From the NCBI GenBank assembly GCA_030040475.1, contig JASHTQ010000281.1, positions 1 to 6,004 on the forward strand: a DNA stretch of 6,004 bases, given 5' to 3'. The position numbers were made by a program, and so were the translations under genes. The notes under the pieces were generated by a model. It was not told the origin of the DNA. It ran no database searches and saw only the letters and a program-made list of their open reading frames with translations. This DNA comes from Streptosporangiaceae bacterium. GTDB lineage: Bacteria > Actinomycetota > Actinomycetes > Streptosporangiales > Streptosporangiaceae. Positions 1 through 5,641 of this stretch are shown piece after piece (the first letter of the stretch is position 1; each line of letters starts with the position of its first letter).

Positions 1-684
1 GTGGCGATCGGCCAGGCGGGCCTCAAGCGCCTGATGGGCTACGTCTCCATCTCCCACTTCGGCCTGATCACGCTCGGCATCTTCGCGCTGACCAGCCAGG
101 GCCTGGCGGGCGCGACGCTGTACATGGTCAACCACGCGTTCATCACCGGCGCGCTGTTCATCCTGGTCGGGTTCTTGATCATCAGGCGCGGGTCGGACCG
201 GATCGCGGACTTCGGCGGCGTGCAGCAGGTCGCGCCGGTGCTGGCCGGGCTGTTCCTGATCTCCGGCCTGGCCGGGCTCTCGCTGCCCGGGCTGTCGTCG
301 TTCGTCAGCGAGTTCCTGGTCCTGATCGGCACCTTCACCAGGTACAAGGTGGCGGCGACGTTCGCGACCGTGAACGTCATCCTGGCCGCGGTCTACATCC
401 TGTGGATGTACCAGCGGGTGGCGGGCGGGCCGATCCGTGACCAGGTGGCCGGGATGGTCGACCTGCGGTGGCGCGAGGTGCTCGCGGTCGCGCCGCTCGT
501 GGTGCTCATCGTCGGGGTCGGCGTCTATCCCAAGCCGGTGCTCGACATCATCAATCCCGCGGTCAAGGTGACGATGGCCCAGGTGCACGTGACCGATCCG
601 GTGCCCGCGCACCCGTCGTCTGTGAGTACGGTCGGCACCGCGGCCTATTTGACCGGCGTCGTGCAGAAGGGAATCGAACCGTGA
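1..684 (+). CDS. nuoM: NADH-quinone oxidoreductase subunit M, C-terminal part (5' end outside window)
   Basis: This is the C-terminal 227 codons of NuoM, one of the three antiporter-like, proton-pumping membrane subunits of respiratory complex I. Family members run to about 500 residues, so more than half of the gene lies upstream. The GTG at base 1 is an internal codon, not a start. Visible landmarks are the LKRLMGYVSISHFG segment (residues 8-21, the usual KRL-AY-S-SH-G signature), the conserved His45 in MVNHAF, and Glu104 in FVSEF, which matches the TM12 glutamate (E407 of E. coli NuoM) at the end of the proton channel. Several hydrophobic helices follow, including residues 79-98, 120-140 and 160-175, then a polar tail of about 45 residues. 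The residues before KRL read GQAG rather than the more usual Q-T-D, a small deviation. The stop overlaps the nuoN start by 4 bases (GTGA), which suggests translational coupling within the nuo operon. Confidence 0.95.
   Translation: MAIGQAGLKRLMGYVSISHFGLITLGIFALTSQGLAGATLYMVNHAFITGALFILVGFLIIRRGSDRIADFGGVQQVAPVLAGLFLISGLAGLSLPGLSSFVSEFLVLIGTFTRYKVAATFATVNVILAAVYILWMYQRVAGGPIRDQVAGMVDLRWREVLAVAPLVVLIVGVGVYPKPVLDIINPAVKVTMAQVHVTDPVPAHPSSVSTVGTAAYLTGVVQKGIEP
665..672 (+). promoter_or_regulatory. Ribosome binding site of nuoN
   Basis: A purine run, AGAAGGGA, lies inside the end of nuoM with 8 bases between it and the GTG at 681. It fixes the nuoN start. The longer open frame that runs upstream through nuoM is a shadow. 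Confidence 0.6.
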
Positions 685-2273
685 CCGGTGTCCTCGCCGT
701 GCCCTTGGCTCCGGCCGCGGCCACCATCGCCCCGCCGAGCATCGAGTACGGCCAGCTGGCGCCGATGCTGGTGGTCTTCGCCGCGGCGGTGGTCGGCGTG
801 CTCGTCGAGGCCTTCGTGCCGCGTTCCTCGCGGCGCGGCACGCAGCTCGTGATCACCCTCGCCGCGCTGGCCGCCGCGTTCGTCTGGACGATCGTCGTGG
901 CCGCGTCGCACCAGATCTTCGCCGACGGCAGCCCCGGCCACGTCGCCGCGGACGGCGCGGTCGCGGTGGACCGGCCGACGCTGTTCATCCAGGGCACGAT
1001 CCTGGTCCTCGCGTTCGCCAGCGTGCTGCTCCTCGCCGACTCGAGCACCAGCCCGTTCACCGCCGCCGCGGCCGCGCCTCCGGGCAGCCCGGAGGAACGC
1101 GAGGGCGTGGGCGCCGGGGTCATGCACACCGAGATCTTCCCGCTGACGCTGTTCGCCGTCGGCGGCATGCTGCTGTTCCCGGCCGCGAACGACCTGCTCA
1201 CCATGTTCGTCGCGCTCGAGGTGCTGTCGCTGCCGCTGTACCTGCTGTGCGGGCTTGCCAGGCGCCGCCGGCTGCTGTCGCACGAGGCGTCGATGAAGTA
1301 CTTCCTGCTCGGCGCGTTCTCCTCGGCCTTCTTCCTGTTCGGCGTCGCGATGCTGTACGGCTTCTCCGGGTCGGTCAGGCTGTCCGCCATCGCGTCCGCG
1401 GCCGCCAGCAACACCTCGAACTCCACGCTGCTGTACGCCGGCATCGCGCTGGTCGGCGTCGGCCTGCTGTTCAAGATCGGCGCGGTGCCGTTCCAGGGCT
1501 GGAAGCCGGACGTGTACCAGGGCGCGCCCACGCCGATCACCGCGCTGATGGCCTCCTGCACGGTCGTGTCGGCCTTCGGCGCGCTGCTGCGCGTGTTCTA
1601 CGTGGCGTTCGGCAACCTGACCTGGGACTGGCGCCCGGCGCTCTGGGTGATCGCCATCCTCACGATGGTCGCGGGCGCGGTCGTCGCCATCACCCAGACC
1701 GACGTCAAGCGGCTGCTCGCCTACTCCTCGATCGCGCACGCCGGCTTCGTGCTGACCGCGGTCATCGCCGTCAGCGCGGCAGGCCTGTCCAGCAGCCTGT
1801 TCTACCTCGCCTCCTACGGGCTGACCACGGTGGGCGCGTTTGCCGTCATCACGCTGGTGCGGGACCCCGGCGGCGAGGCCGGGCACCTGTCCCGCTGGGC
1901 GGGCCTCGGCCGGCGCTCGCCGGTAGTGGCGAGCATCTTCGCGCTGTTCCTCATCGCCTTCGCCGGCATCCCGCTGACCAGCGGGTTCACCGGGAAGTTC
2001 GCGGTCTTCCAGGCCGCGATCGCCTCCGGCGAGACGGCGCTTGTCATCGTCGGCGTGCTGAGCAGCGCGATCGCCGGGTTCTTCTACGTCCGGGTGATCG
2101 TGCTGATGTTCTTCAGCGACCCGGTGCCCAACGGCCCCGAGGTGATCGTGCCGAGCGTGTTCACCGGCACCGCGGTCGGACTGGGCGTGGTTGCCACGGT
2201 CGTCCTCGGCATCGTCCCCGAGCCGGTCCTGAGCCTGGCCAGCCATGCGGCGAATCAGCTCTTCGTCAGCTAA
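681..2273 (+). CDS. nuoN: NADH-quinone oxidoreductase subunit N
   Basis: NuoN (530 aa) is an antiporter-like subunit of complex I that moves protons across the cytoplasmic membrane. The GTG start at 681 has a good ribosome binding site and puts the IEYGQLAPMLVVF motif (21-33) near the N-terminus, as in actinobacterial NuoN. Landmarks along the protein: Glu180 in FVALEVLSLPLY (TM5 Glu), Lys206 in EASMKYFLLGAFSSAFF, Lys265 in LLFKIGAVPF (TM7 Lys), PDVYQGAPTP (276-285), TDVKRLLAYSSIAHAGF (340-356), and Lys439 in GFTGKF (TM12 Lys). Two residues that are polar in E. coli NuoN are replaced here: the His seven after the TM7 Lys is Gln272, and the TM8 Lys (K247 in E. coli) is Val295. A new lysine appears nearby at 275. 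The loop at 121-147 is Ala/Pro/Glu-rich and looks non-conserved. The identification is secure from the length, motifs and position after nuoM; the effect of the substitutions is inference. Confidence 0.97.
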   Translation: MTGVLAVPLAPAAATIAPPSIEYGQLAPMLVVFAAAVVGVLVEAFVPRSSRRGTQLVITLAALAAAFVWTIVVAASHQIFADGSPGHVAADGAVAVDRPTLFIQGTILVLAFASVLLLADSSTSPFTAAAAAPPGSPEEREGVGAGVMHTEIFPLTLFAVGGMLLFPAANDLLTMFVALEVLSLPLYLLCGLARRRRLLSHEASMKYFLLGAFSSAFFLFGVAMLYGFSGSVRLSAIASAAASNTSNSTLLYAGIALVGVGLLFKIGAVPFQGWKPDVYQGAPTPITALMASCTVVSAFGALLRVFYVAFGNLTWDWRPALWVIAILTMVAGAVVAITQTDVKRLLAYSSIAHAGFVLTAVIAVSAAGLSSSLFYLASYGLTTVGAFAVITLVRDPGGEAGHLSRWAGLGRRSPVVASIFALFLIAFAGIPLTSGFTGKFAVFQAAIASGETALVIVGVLSSAIAGFFYVRVIVLMFFSDPVPNGPEVIVPSVFTGTAVGLGVVATVVLGIVPEPVLSLASHAANQLFVS

Positions 2274-2400
2274 GCGTCGCCCGCCGGCTGTGGCTGCGGC
2301 TGCGGCTGCGGCTGCGGCCGCACTGGTTGTGGCTGCGCAGAACGGGCATACTCGGAAATTCGAGGCGTTCGCGCGTGCCGACGACGTGGAGAGCATGTGA
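2245..2400 (+). CDS. Possible 51-aa small membrane or exported protein between nuoN and the prenyl synthase
   Basis: I do not recognise this reading frame, and it may be chance. It starts with ATG inside the last codons of nuoN (29-base overlap, other frame), follows an in-frame TGA at 2230, and ends with TGA at 2398-2400. That stop overlaps the GTG start of the synthase by 4 bases. The product has a basic N-terminus (Arg2, Arg3, Lys10, Arg11, Arg12), a hydrophobic run at 15-31 made almost wholly of Ala with Val and Leu, then a polar tail of 20 residues. This is the layout of a single-span protein or a signal peptide, and V-A-A before Gln32 would suit signal peptidase. In the 25 codons after the repeat I count G+C at 18, 10 and 19 of 25 for codon positions 1, 2 and 3, the pattern expected of a coding frame in high-GC DNA. 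Against it: no clear ribosome binding site precedes the ATG, the Ala run is a simple repeat, and I know no homologue. Confidence 0.35.
   Translation: MRRISSSSAKRRPPAVAAAAAAAAAALVVAAQNGHTRKFEAFARADDVESM
2286..2336 (+). repeat. GGCTGC hexamer tandem repeat between nuoN and the prenyl synthase
   Basis: GGCTGT is followed by four exact GGCTGC units (2286-2315). After a 9-base break come GGTTGT and GGCTGC (2325-2336). The break contains most of a 10-base perfect palindrome, TGCGGCCGCA (2313-2322), and the repeat ends in a second palindrome, CTGCGCAG (2333-2340). In the frame of the small ORF the array reads Ala-Ala repeated. In the nuoN/synthase frame it reads Gly-Cys repeated, but that frame has no start codon. 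Short tandem hexamers can gain or lose units by replication slippage without breaking a reading frame. Confidence 0.8.
2388..2393 (+). promoter_or_regulatory. Closely spaced ribosome binding site of the prenyl synthase
   Basis: GGAGAG lies only 3 bases before the GTG at 2397, closer than the usual 5-10 bases. No other ATG, GTG or TTG lies in frame between the nuoN stop and 2397, so this start is the first available. The tight spacing would make coupling to translation ending at the TGA at 2398-2400 more useful. Confidence 0.4.
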
Positions 2401-3443
2401 TCGCAGTTCCCGTAGATTTCCCGGACTCCGCCCTGGCAGCGGAGGTGCTCGACGATCTGGCCCGGGTCGAGGCATCGCTTGTCAAGACCGCCCATCCCGA
2501 CGACGAACTGCTGACCGAGGCCTCCAGGCACCTTCTCGGCGCCGGGGGTAAGCGGTTCCGCGCCATGCTCGTGCTGCTTGCCGCGCAGTTCGGCGACCCC
2601 CGCGATCCTCGGGTCATCGACGCCGCGGTGGTGATCGAGCTCACCCACCTGGCGACGCTGTTCCACGACGACGTCATGGACGAGGCGCTTGTGCGGCGCG
2701 GCCACGAGTCCGTCAACTCACGGTGGAACAACTCGGTCGCGATCCTCACCGGCGACTTCCTGTTCGCCCAGGCCTCCAGGATCCTCGCCGACCTGGGCCC
2801 GCAGGCCGTCAGGATCCAGGCCGAGACGTTCACCCGGCTGGTCACCGGGCAGATGGCCGAGACCGTCGGCGTGCGGCCCGGCCAGGATCCGCTTGACCAC
2901 TACATGCGCGTGATCACCGAGAAAACCGGGTCGCTGATCGCCACGTCCGGCCAGTTCGGCGCCTTGTTCTCCGGCGCTCCCGCGGACGTCGTGGACCGGA
3001 TCGCCGTCGCCTGCGAGCAACTCGGCGTGGCATGGCAGCTCTCCGACGACGTGATCGATATCGCGAGCGACTCGGCCCAGTCGGGCAAGACGCCGGGCAC
3101 CGACCTGCGCCAGGGCGTGCGGACGCTGCCGGTGCTGTACGCGCTGCGTTCCGCTGCCGCGGCTTCCTCGGGCGTTTCCCCTGGTGCTTCCCGCGGCGCT
3201 GCCTCGGGTGCTTCCCCCGATGAGCGGCTGCACTGGCTGCTTACCGAGGCGGACCTGGGCGACGACGCGCTGATGACCGAGGCGCTGTTCCTGCTACGCG
3301 GCCATCCCGCGATGGCCGAGTCCCGCGCGGACGTCCTGAGCTGGGCGCACGGTGCCCGCAACGATTTCATGGCGCTGCCCGACGTGCCCGCCAGAGCGGC
3401 GTTCCTCGCGCTGTGCGACTTCGTGGTGAAGCGAACCGGCTGA
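2397..3443 (+). CDS. grcC: Long-chain polyprenyl diphosphate synthase (GrcC-like, trans-type)
   Basis: This 348-aa cytosolic enzyme adds isopentenyl diphosphate units to an allylic starter, giving a long prenyl diphosphate. Next to nuo genes it most likely supplies the menaquinone side chain. All family motifs are present: GGKRFR (50-55, IPP binding), the first Asp-rich motif DDVMD (91-95) followed by Arg100-Arg101, Gly151-Gln152, Lys176-Thr177, and WQLSDDVID (213-221) with the second Asp-rich motif, then GKTPGTDLRQG (230-240). The residue five before the first motif is Ala86; a small residue there is known to permit long products. The exact chain length cannot be read from sequence. The N-terminus (VDFPDSALA) matches mycobacterial GrcC as I recall it, supporting the GTG start. 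An unusual Ala/Ser/Gly-rich insertion (about 252-275) separates the catalytic core from the C-terminal helices. Transcription probably continues from nuoN, since no terminator is visible between them. Confidence 0.93.
   Translation: MIAVPVDFPDSALAAEVLDDLARVEASLVKTAHPDDELLTEASRHLLGAGGKRFRAMLVLLAAQFGDPRDPRVIDAAVVIELTHLATLFHDDVMDEALVRRGHESVNSRWNNSVAILTGDFLFAQASRILADLGPQAVRIQAETFTRLVTGQMAETVGVRPGQDPLDHYMRVITEKTGSLIATSGQFGALFSGAPADVVDRIAVACEQLGVAWQLSDDVIDIASDSAQSGKTPGTDLRQGVRTLPVLYALRSAAAASSGVSPGASRGAASGASPDERLHWLLTEADLGDDALMTEALFLLRGHPAMAESRADVLSWAHGARNDFMALPDVPARAAFLALCDFVVKRTG
3162..3221 (+). repeat. 12-base minisatellite inside the prenyl synthase gene (five imperfect units)
   Basis: Five consecutive 12-base units, of the general form GCTTCCxxxGGx, encode the tetrapeptides ASSG, VSPG, ASRG, AASG and ASPD at residues 256-275. 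The units diverge at a few bases each. Codons here end in T more often (GCT, GTT, CCT, GGT, GAT) than in the rest of the gene. The encoded stretch is likely a flexible loop between helices, beyond the second Asp-rich motif, where family members usually have only a short linker. Confidence 0.75.
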
Positions 3444-3511
3444 CGCCGAGACCCGAGTGGCTCCAGTGGCGCCCGATGGTCGTTGTGGCCGATGGAATCA
3501 GGCTCTCGCCG

Positions 3512-3543
3512 TAGCCACCCGCGCCCCCCGCGCACCGCGGCTA
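3512..3543. terminator. Weak inverted repeat between convergent genes, possible bidirectional terminator
   Basis: The 97-base gap between the synthase stop and the oxidoreductase stop holds no gene. TAGCC at 3512-3516 can pair with GGCTA at 3539-3543, with an inner CGCG-CCCCC-CGCG hairpin separated by an uneven internal loop. There is no T-tract on either strand. It sits where a terminator for both convergent operons is expected, but the pairing is imperfect and such short GC stems arise by chance in this DNA. Confidence 0.2.
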
Positions 3544-4497
3544 GAGGCTGGCCACGATCTCGGCGACCGCGGCGAGGTCGCGATCCGAGGTGACGAGGTA
3601 GGACAGGCCGAACCGCTCCCGCCGGGCGTGCAGGTCCTCGCGGATCTGGGCGACCGAGCCGATGAGGATCGACGGCATCTGCCAGACGGCGCCGGCGTCG
3701 ATCCCGCTCCAGCCGCGCCGCGCGATCAGGGCCTCGGTCGCCGAACGCCGGTGGTCGGTGATCACGATCGTGACGAAGCTGCTGAGCTCGAGCTCGCCGA
3801 AGCGATCGCCGCCTTTCGCGCGCAGCACGGCGATCTTGCGGTCGAGCGCCTCGGGCAGCCGGTCGAGCGGATCGTCACTGTCCTGGGAGTTCCTGATCGG
3901 GGCCGGCAGCAGCCCGACCGTGTCGGCATGCCGGGCCGCGACGCCGAGCATGCGCGGGCCGCCCGCCCCGACGACAAGCCGCGGCCGCCCCGAGTACGGC
4001 GGCAGCACGCCAAGATCCAGGCCACGGACTCGGTACGAGTCGCCAGCATGATCCACCGTGCCGCCGTCCAGCAGCCCGCGGATGACGCCGAGTGCCTCGG
4101 AAAGCCGCCCGATCCGCTGCGGCGCAGGGTCGAACGAGAGGCCTGCCGCCGAGTATTCGGGCTCATGCCAGCCCGCCCCGAGGCCGAGTTCGAACCGGCC
4201 GCCGGACAGGTAGTGCAGGCTCGCGGCCTCGTGGGCGACCAGCACCGGATGCCGGAAGTCGTTGTCGAGCACGAGCGTGCCCACGTGCAGCCGGGTGGTC
4301 ACCGCCGCCGCGGCCGCAAGGGCGCTGAACGGAGCCAGCTGCCGGCCGTAGGCGCCCGCCGAGAAGTGGTCCCGCAGCAGGAACACGCCGACGCCGCTGT
4401 CTTCCACCCTGCGGACATGATCGAGCCAGCCGGGTCCGCCCGGGAAGGAGACGGACTCGTTGACAACACCGAACCTGAGCGCGTTGACACCAGTCAT
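3541..4497 (-). CDS. TIGR03621-like F420-dependent (LLM class) oxidoreductase
   Basis: This is a 318-aa luciferase-like monooxygenase-fold (TIM barrel) protein, very like the actinobacterial family described as probable F420-dependent oxidoreductase, MSMEG_2516 type (TIGR03621). Members are expected to use the deazaflavin F420 for hydride transfer; the substrate is unknown. Visible blocks are RFGVVNES near the N-terminus (8-15), DHF (43-45), the long family block RLHVGTLVLDNDFRHPVLVA (69-88), LSGGRFELGLGAGW (97-110), GAGGPRMLGVAARHADTVGL (177-196), and GSVAQIREDL with GLSYLV near the C-terminus. The ATG at 4497 is chosen because the family block RFGVV starts seven residues later. A GTG at 4521 would add eight residues, including Leu coded by TTA, a very rare codon in such genomes. 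Neither start has a clear ribosome binding site. The gene lies 40 bases after korB on the same strand, so co-transcription with korAB is likely. Flavin (FMN) rather than F420 as cofactor cannot be excluded from sequence alone. Confidence 0.9.
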   Translation of the reverse strand: MTGVNALRFGVVNESVSFPGGPGWLDHVRRVEDSGVGVFLLRDHFSAGAYGRQLAPFSALAAAAAVTTRLHVGTLVLDNDFRHPVLVAHEAASLHYLSGGRFELGLGAGWHEPEYSAAGLSFDPAPQRIGRLSEALGVIRGLLDGGTVDHAGDSYRVRGLDLGVLPPYSGRPRLVVGAGGPRMLGVAARHADTVGLLPAPIRNSQDSDDPLDRLPEALDRKIAVLRAKGGDRFGELELSSFVTIVITDHRRSATEALIARRGWSGIDAGAVWQMPSILIGSVAQIREDLHARRERFGLSYLVTSDRDLAAVAEIVASL

Positions 4498-4537
4498 GCC
4501 CGGTAAACGCGAGGACCGCACAGAACGTGAGGTGCCG

Positions 4538-5641
4538 TCAGCTCACTTCCCAGGTGTCGCTGCCCGCCAGCAGCGCGGACAGGTCGCCGGGGCCGCTGCG
4601 GGCGCGCGCGGCGGCGATCTGGTCCGCCATCAGCCGGTCGTAGCTCGGCTGCTCGACCTGCCGGAACACGCCGATCGGGGTGTTACGGAAGTCCGACGTA
4701 TCCAGCCGCGACAAGGCGAACGCGTAAGACGGGTCGGCGCGATGCGCGTCGTGCGTGATCAGCGTGGCCGGGTCGGCATCGGCCACGGCGGCCGCCTCCA
4801 GCTCCCCGTGCGAGCCGAACCGCAGCCCCTGCGTGCCGCCCTGGAACCGGATGGGCTCCCCGTGCTCGAGCTTGACCAGCCTTTCAGCGGCCGCGGTCGG
4901 CTCCTTCAGCGGCGCGAACGCGTCGTCGTTGAAGATGGGGCAGTTCTGGTAGATCTCGATGAACGCCGCGCCCTGGTGGTCGGCGGCCGCGGTCAGCACC
5001 GAGGTCAGGTGCCTGCGGTCGGAGTCGATCGTCCGGGCGACGAAGCTCGCGTCGGCGCCGAGCGCCAGCGACAGCGGGTTGAACGGGTGGTCGAGCGACC
5101 CGAACGGCGTCGACTTGGTGATCTTCCCCTGCTCGGAGGTCGGCGAGTACTGGCCCTTGGTCAGCCCGTAGATCCTGTTGTTGAACAGCAGGATCTTGAT
5201 GTTCACGTTGCGCCGCAGCGCGTGGATCAGGTGGTTGCCGCCGATGGACAGCGCGTCCCCGTCGCCGGTGATGACCCACACCGACAGATCCGGCCGGGAC
5301 GCGGCGAGCCCGGACGCGATCGCCGGCGCGCGGCCGTGGATCGAGTGCATCCCGTAGCTGTCCACGTAGTAGGGCAGCCGCGACGAGCACCCGATTCCGG
5401 AGATCACCACGACGTTCTCCCGCGGCACCTCAAGCTCGGGGAGGAATGCCTGGAAGGCGGCCAGGATGGCATAGTCCCCGCAACCGGGGCACCAGCGGAC
5501 CTCCTGATCGCTTTTAAAATCTTTTGCTCCCAAACGGTCCGTGGTGCGAGGAACAAGCGTCAGCGACGCCAGCCGGTGGCCTGGAGACCCGCGCATGCCG
5601 TCGCCGTCCTCGGGGGCGCCGTGGCCGTTTGGCTCAGACAT
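4538..5641 (-). CDS. korB: 2-oxoglutarate:ferredoxin oxidoreductase, beta subunit
   Basis: KorB (367 aa) is the thiamine-diphosphate and iron-sulfur subunit of the enzyme that converts 2-oxoglutarate and CoA to succinyl-CoA and CO2, passing electrons to ferredoxin. In actinobacteria it can serve beside or in place of the NAD-linked dehydrogenase of the TCA cycle. The sequence shows the four Cys expected to hold the [4Fe-4S] cluster: Cys51 and Cys54 in WCPGCGD, Cys85 in GIGCSSR, and Cys234 in YQNCPIF. The thiamine-diphosphate site is GDGD (126-129) with Asn154-Asn155 in LLFNNRIYGLTKGQ. SGIGCSSRLPYYVDSYGMHS (81-100) and RAPAIASGL are family signatures. The ATG at 5641 overlaps the korA stop by 8 bases and follows a GAGGAAG site, which favours it over Met16. 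The first 40 residues are non-conserved and polar. A run of AT-rich codons at residues 36-45 is out of character with the rest of the gene. Confidence 0.96.
   Translation of the reverse strand: MSEPNGHGAPEDGDGMRGSPGHRLASLTLVPRTTDRLGAKDFKSDQEVRWCPGCGDYAILAAFQAFLPELEVPRENVVVISGIGCSSRLPYYVDSYGMHSIHGRAPAIASGLAASRPDLSVWVITGDGDALSIGGNHLIHALRRNVNIKILLFNNRIYGLTKGQYSPTSEQGKITKSTPFGSLDHPFNPLSLALGADASFVARTIDSDRRHLTSVLTAAADHQGAAFIEIYQNCPIFNDDAFAPLKEPTAAAERLVKLEHGEPIRFQGGTQGLRFGSHGELEAAAVADADPATLITHDAHRADPSYAFALSRLDTSDFRNTPIGVFRQVEQPSYDRLMADQIAAARARSGPGDLSALLAGSDTWEVS

Noticed and set aside
468..680. Upstream extension of nuoN to an ATG-like start within nuoM
   Set aside because: The extension reads as Arg/Gly-rich frame-shifted nuoM sequence. 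The GTG at 681 has a ribosome binding site and gives the family-typical N-terminus.
2324..2352. Possible promoter before the synthase (TGGTTG, 17-base spacer, CATACT)
   Set aside because: The -35 match is poor and overlaps the hexamer repeat. The gene can be read through from nuoN, and the resemblance is no better than chance.
2274..2396. N-terminal extension of the synthase through the Gly-Cys repeat frame
   Set aside because: The frame is open back to the nuoN stop but contains no ATG, GTG or TTG before 2397, and the conserved N-terminus begins just after 2397.
1247..2551. 434-codon plus-strand frame across nuoN and into the synthase gene
   Set aside because: Its product is extremely Arg-rich without family motifs, and it lies in an alternate frame of nuoN, whose identity is certain.
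645..2705. Very long minus-strand open frame (686 codons) opposite nuoN and the synthase start
   Set aside because: It is the antisense shadow of high-GC coding DNA. Its product is Arg/Gly/Asp/Gln/His-rich low-complexity sequence with no domain, and it would be fully antisense to secure genes.
4526..4545. GTGAG / CTCAC inverted repeat around the korB stop as a terminator
   Set aside because: It has only five base pairs with a 10-base loop, no T-tract, and a same-strand gene 40 bases on; too weak to call.
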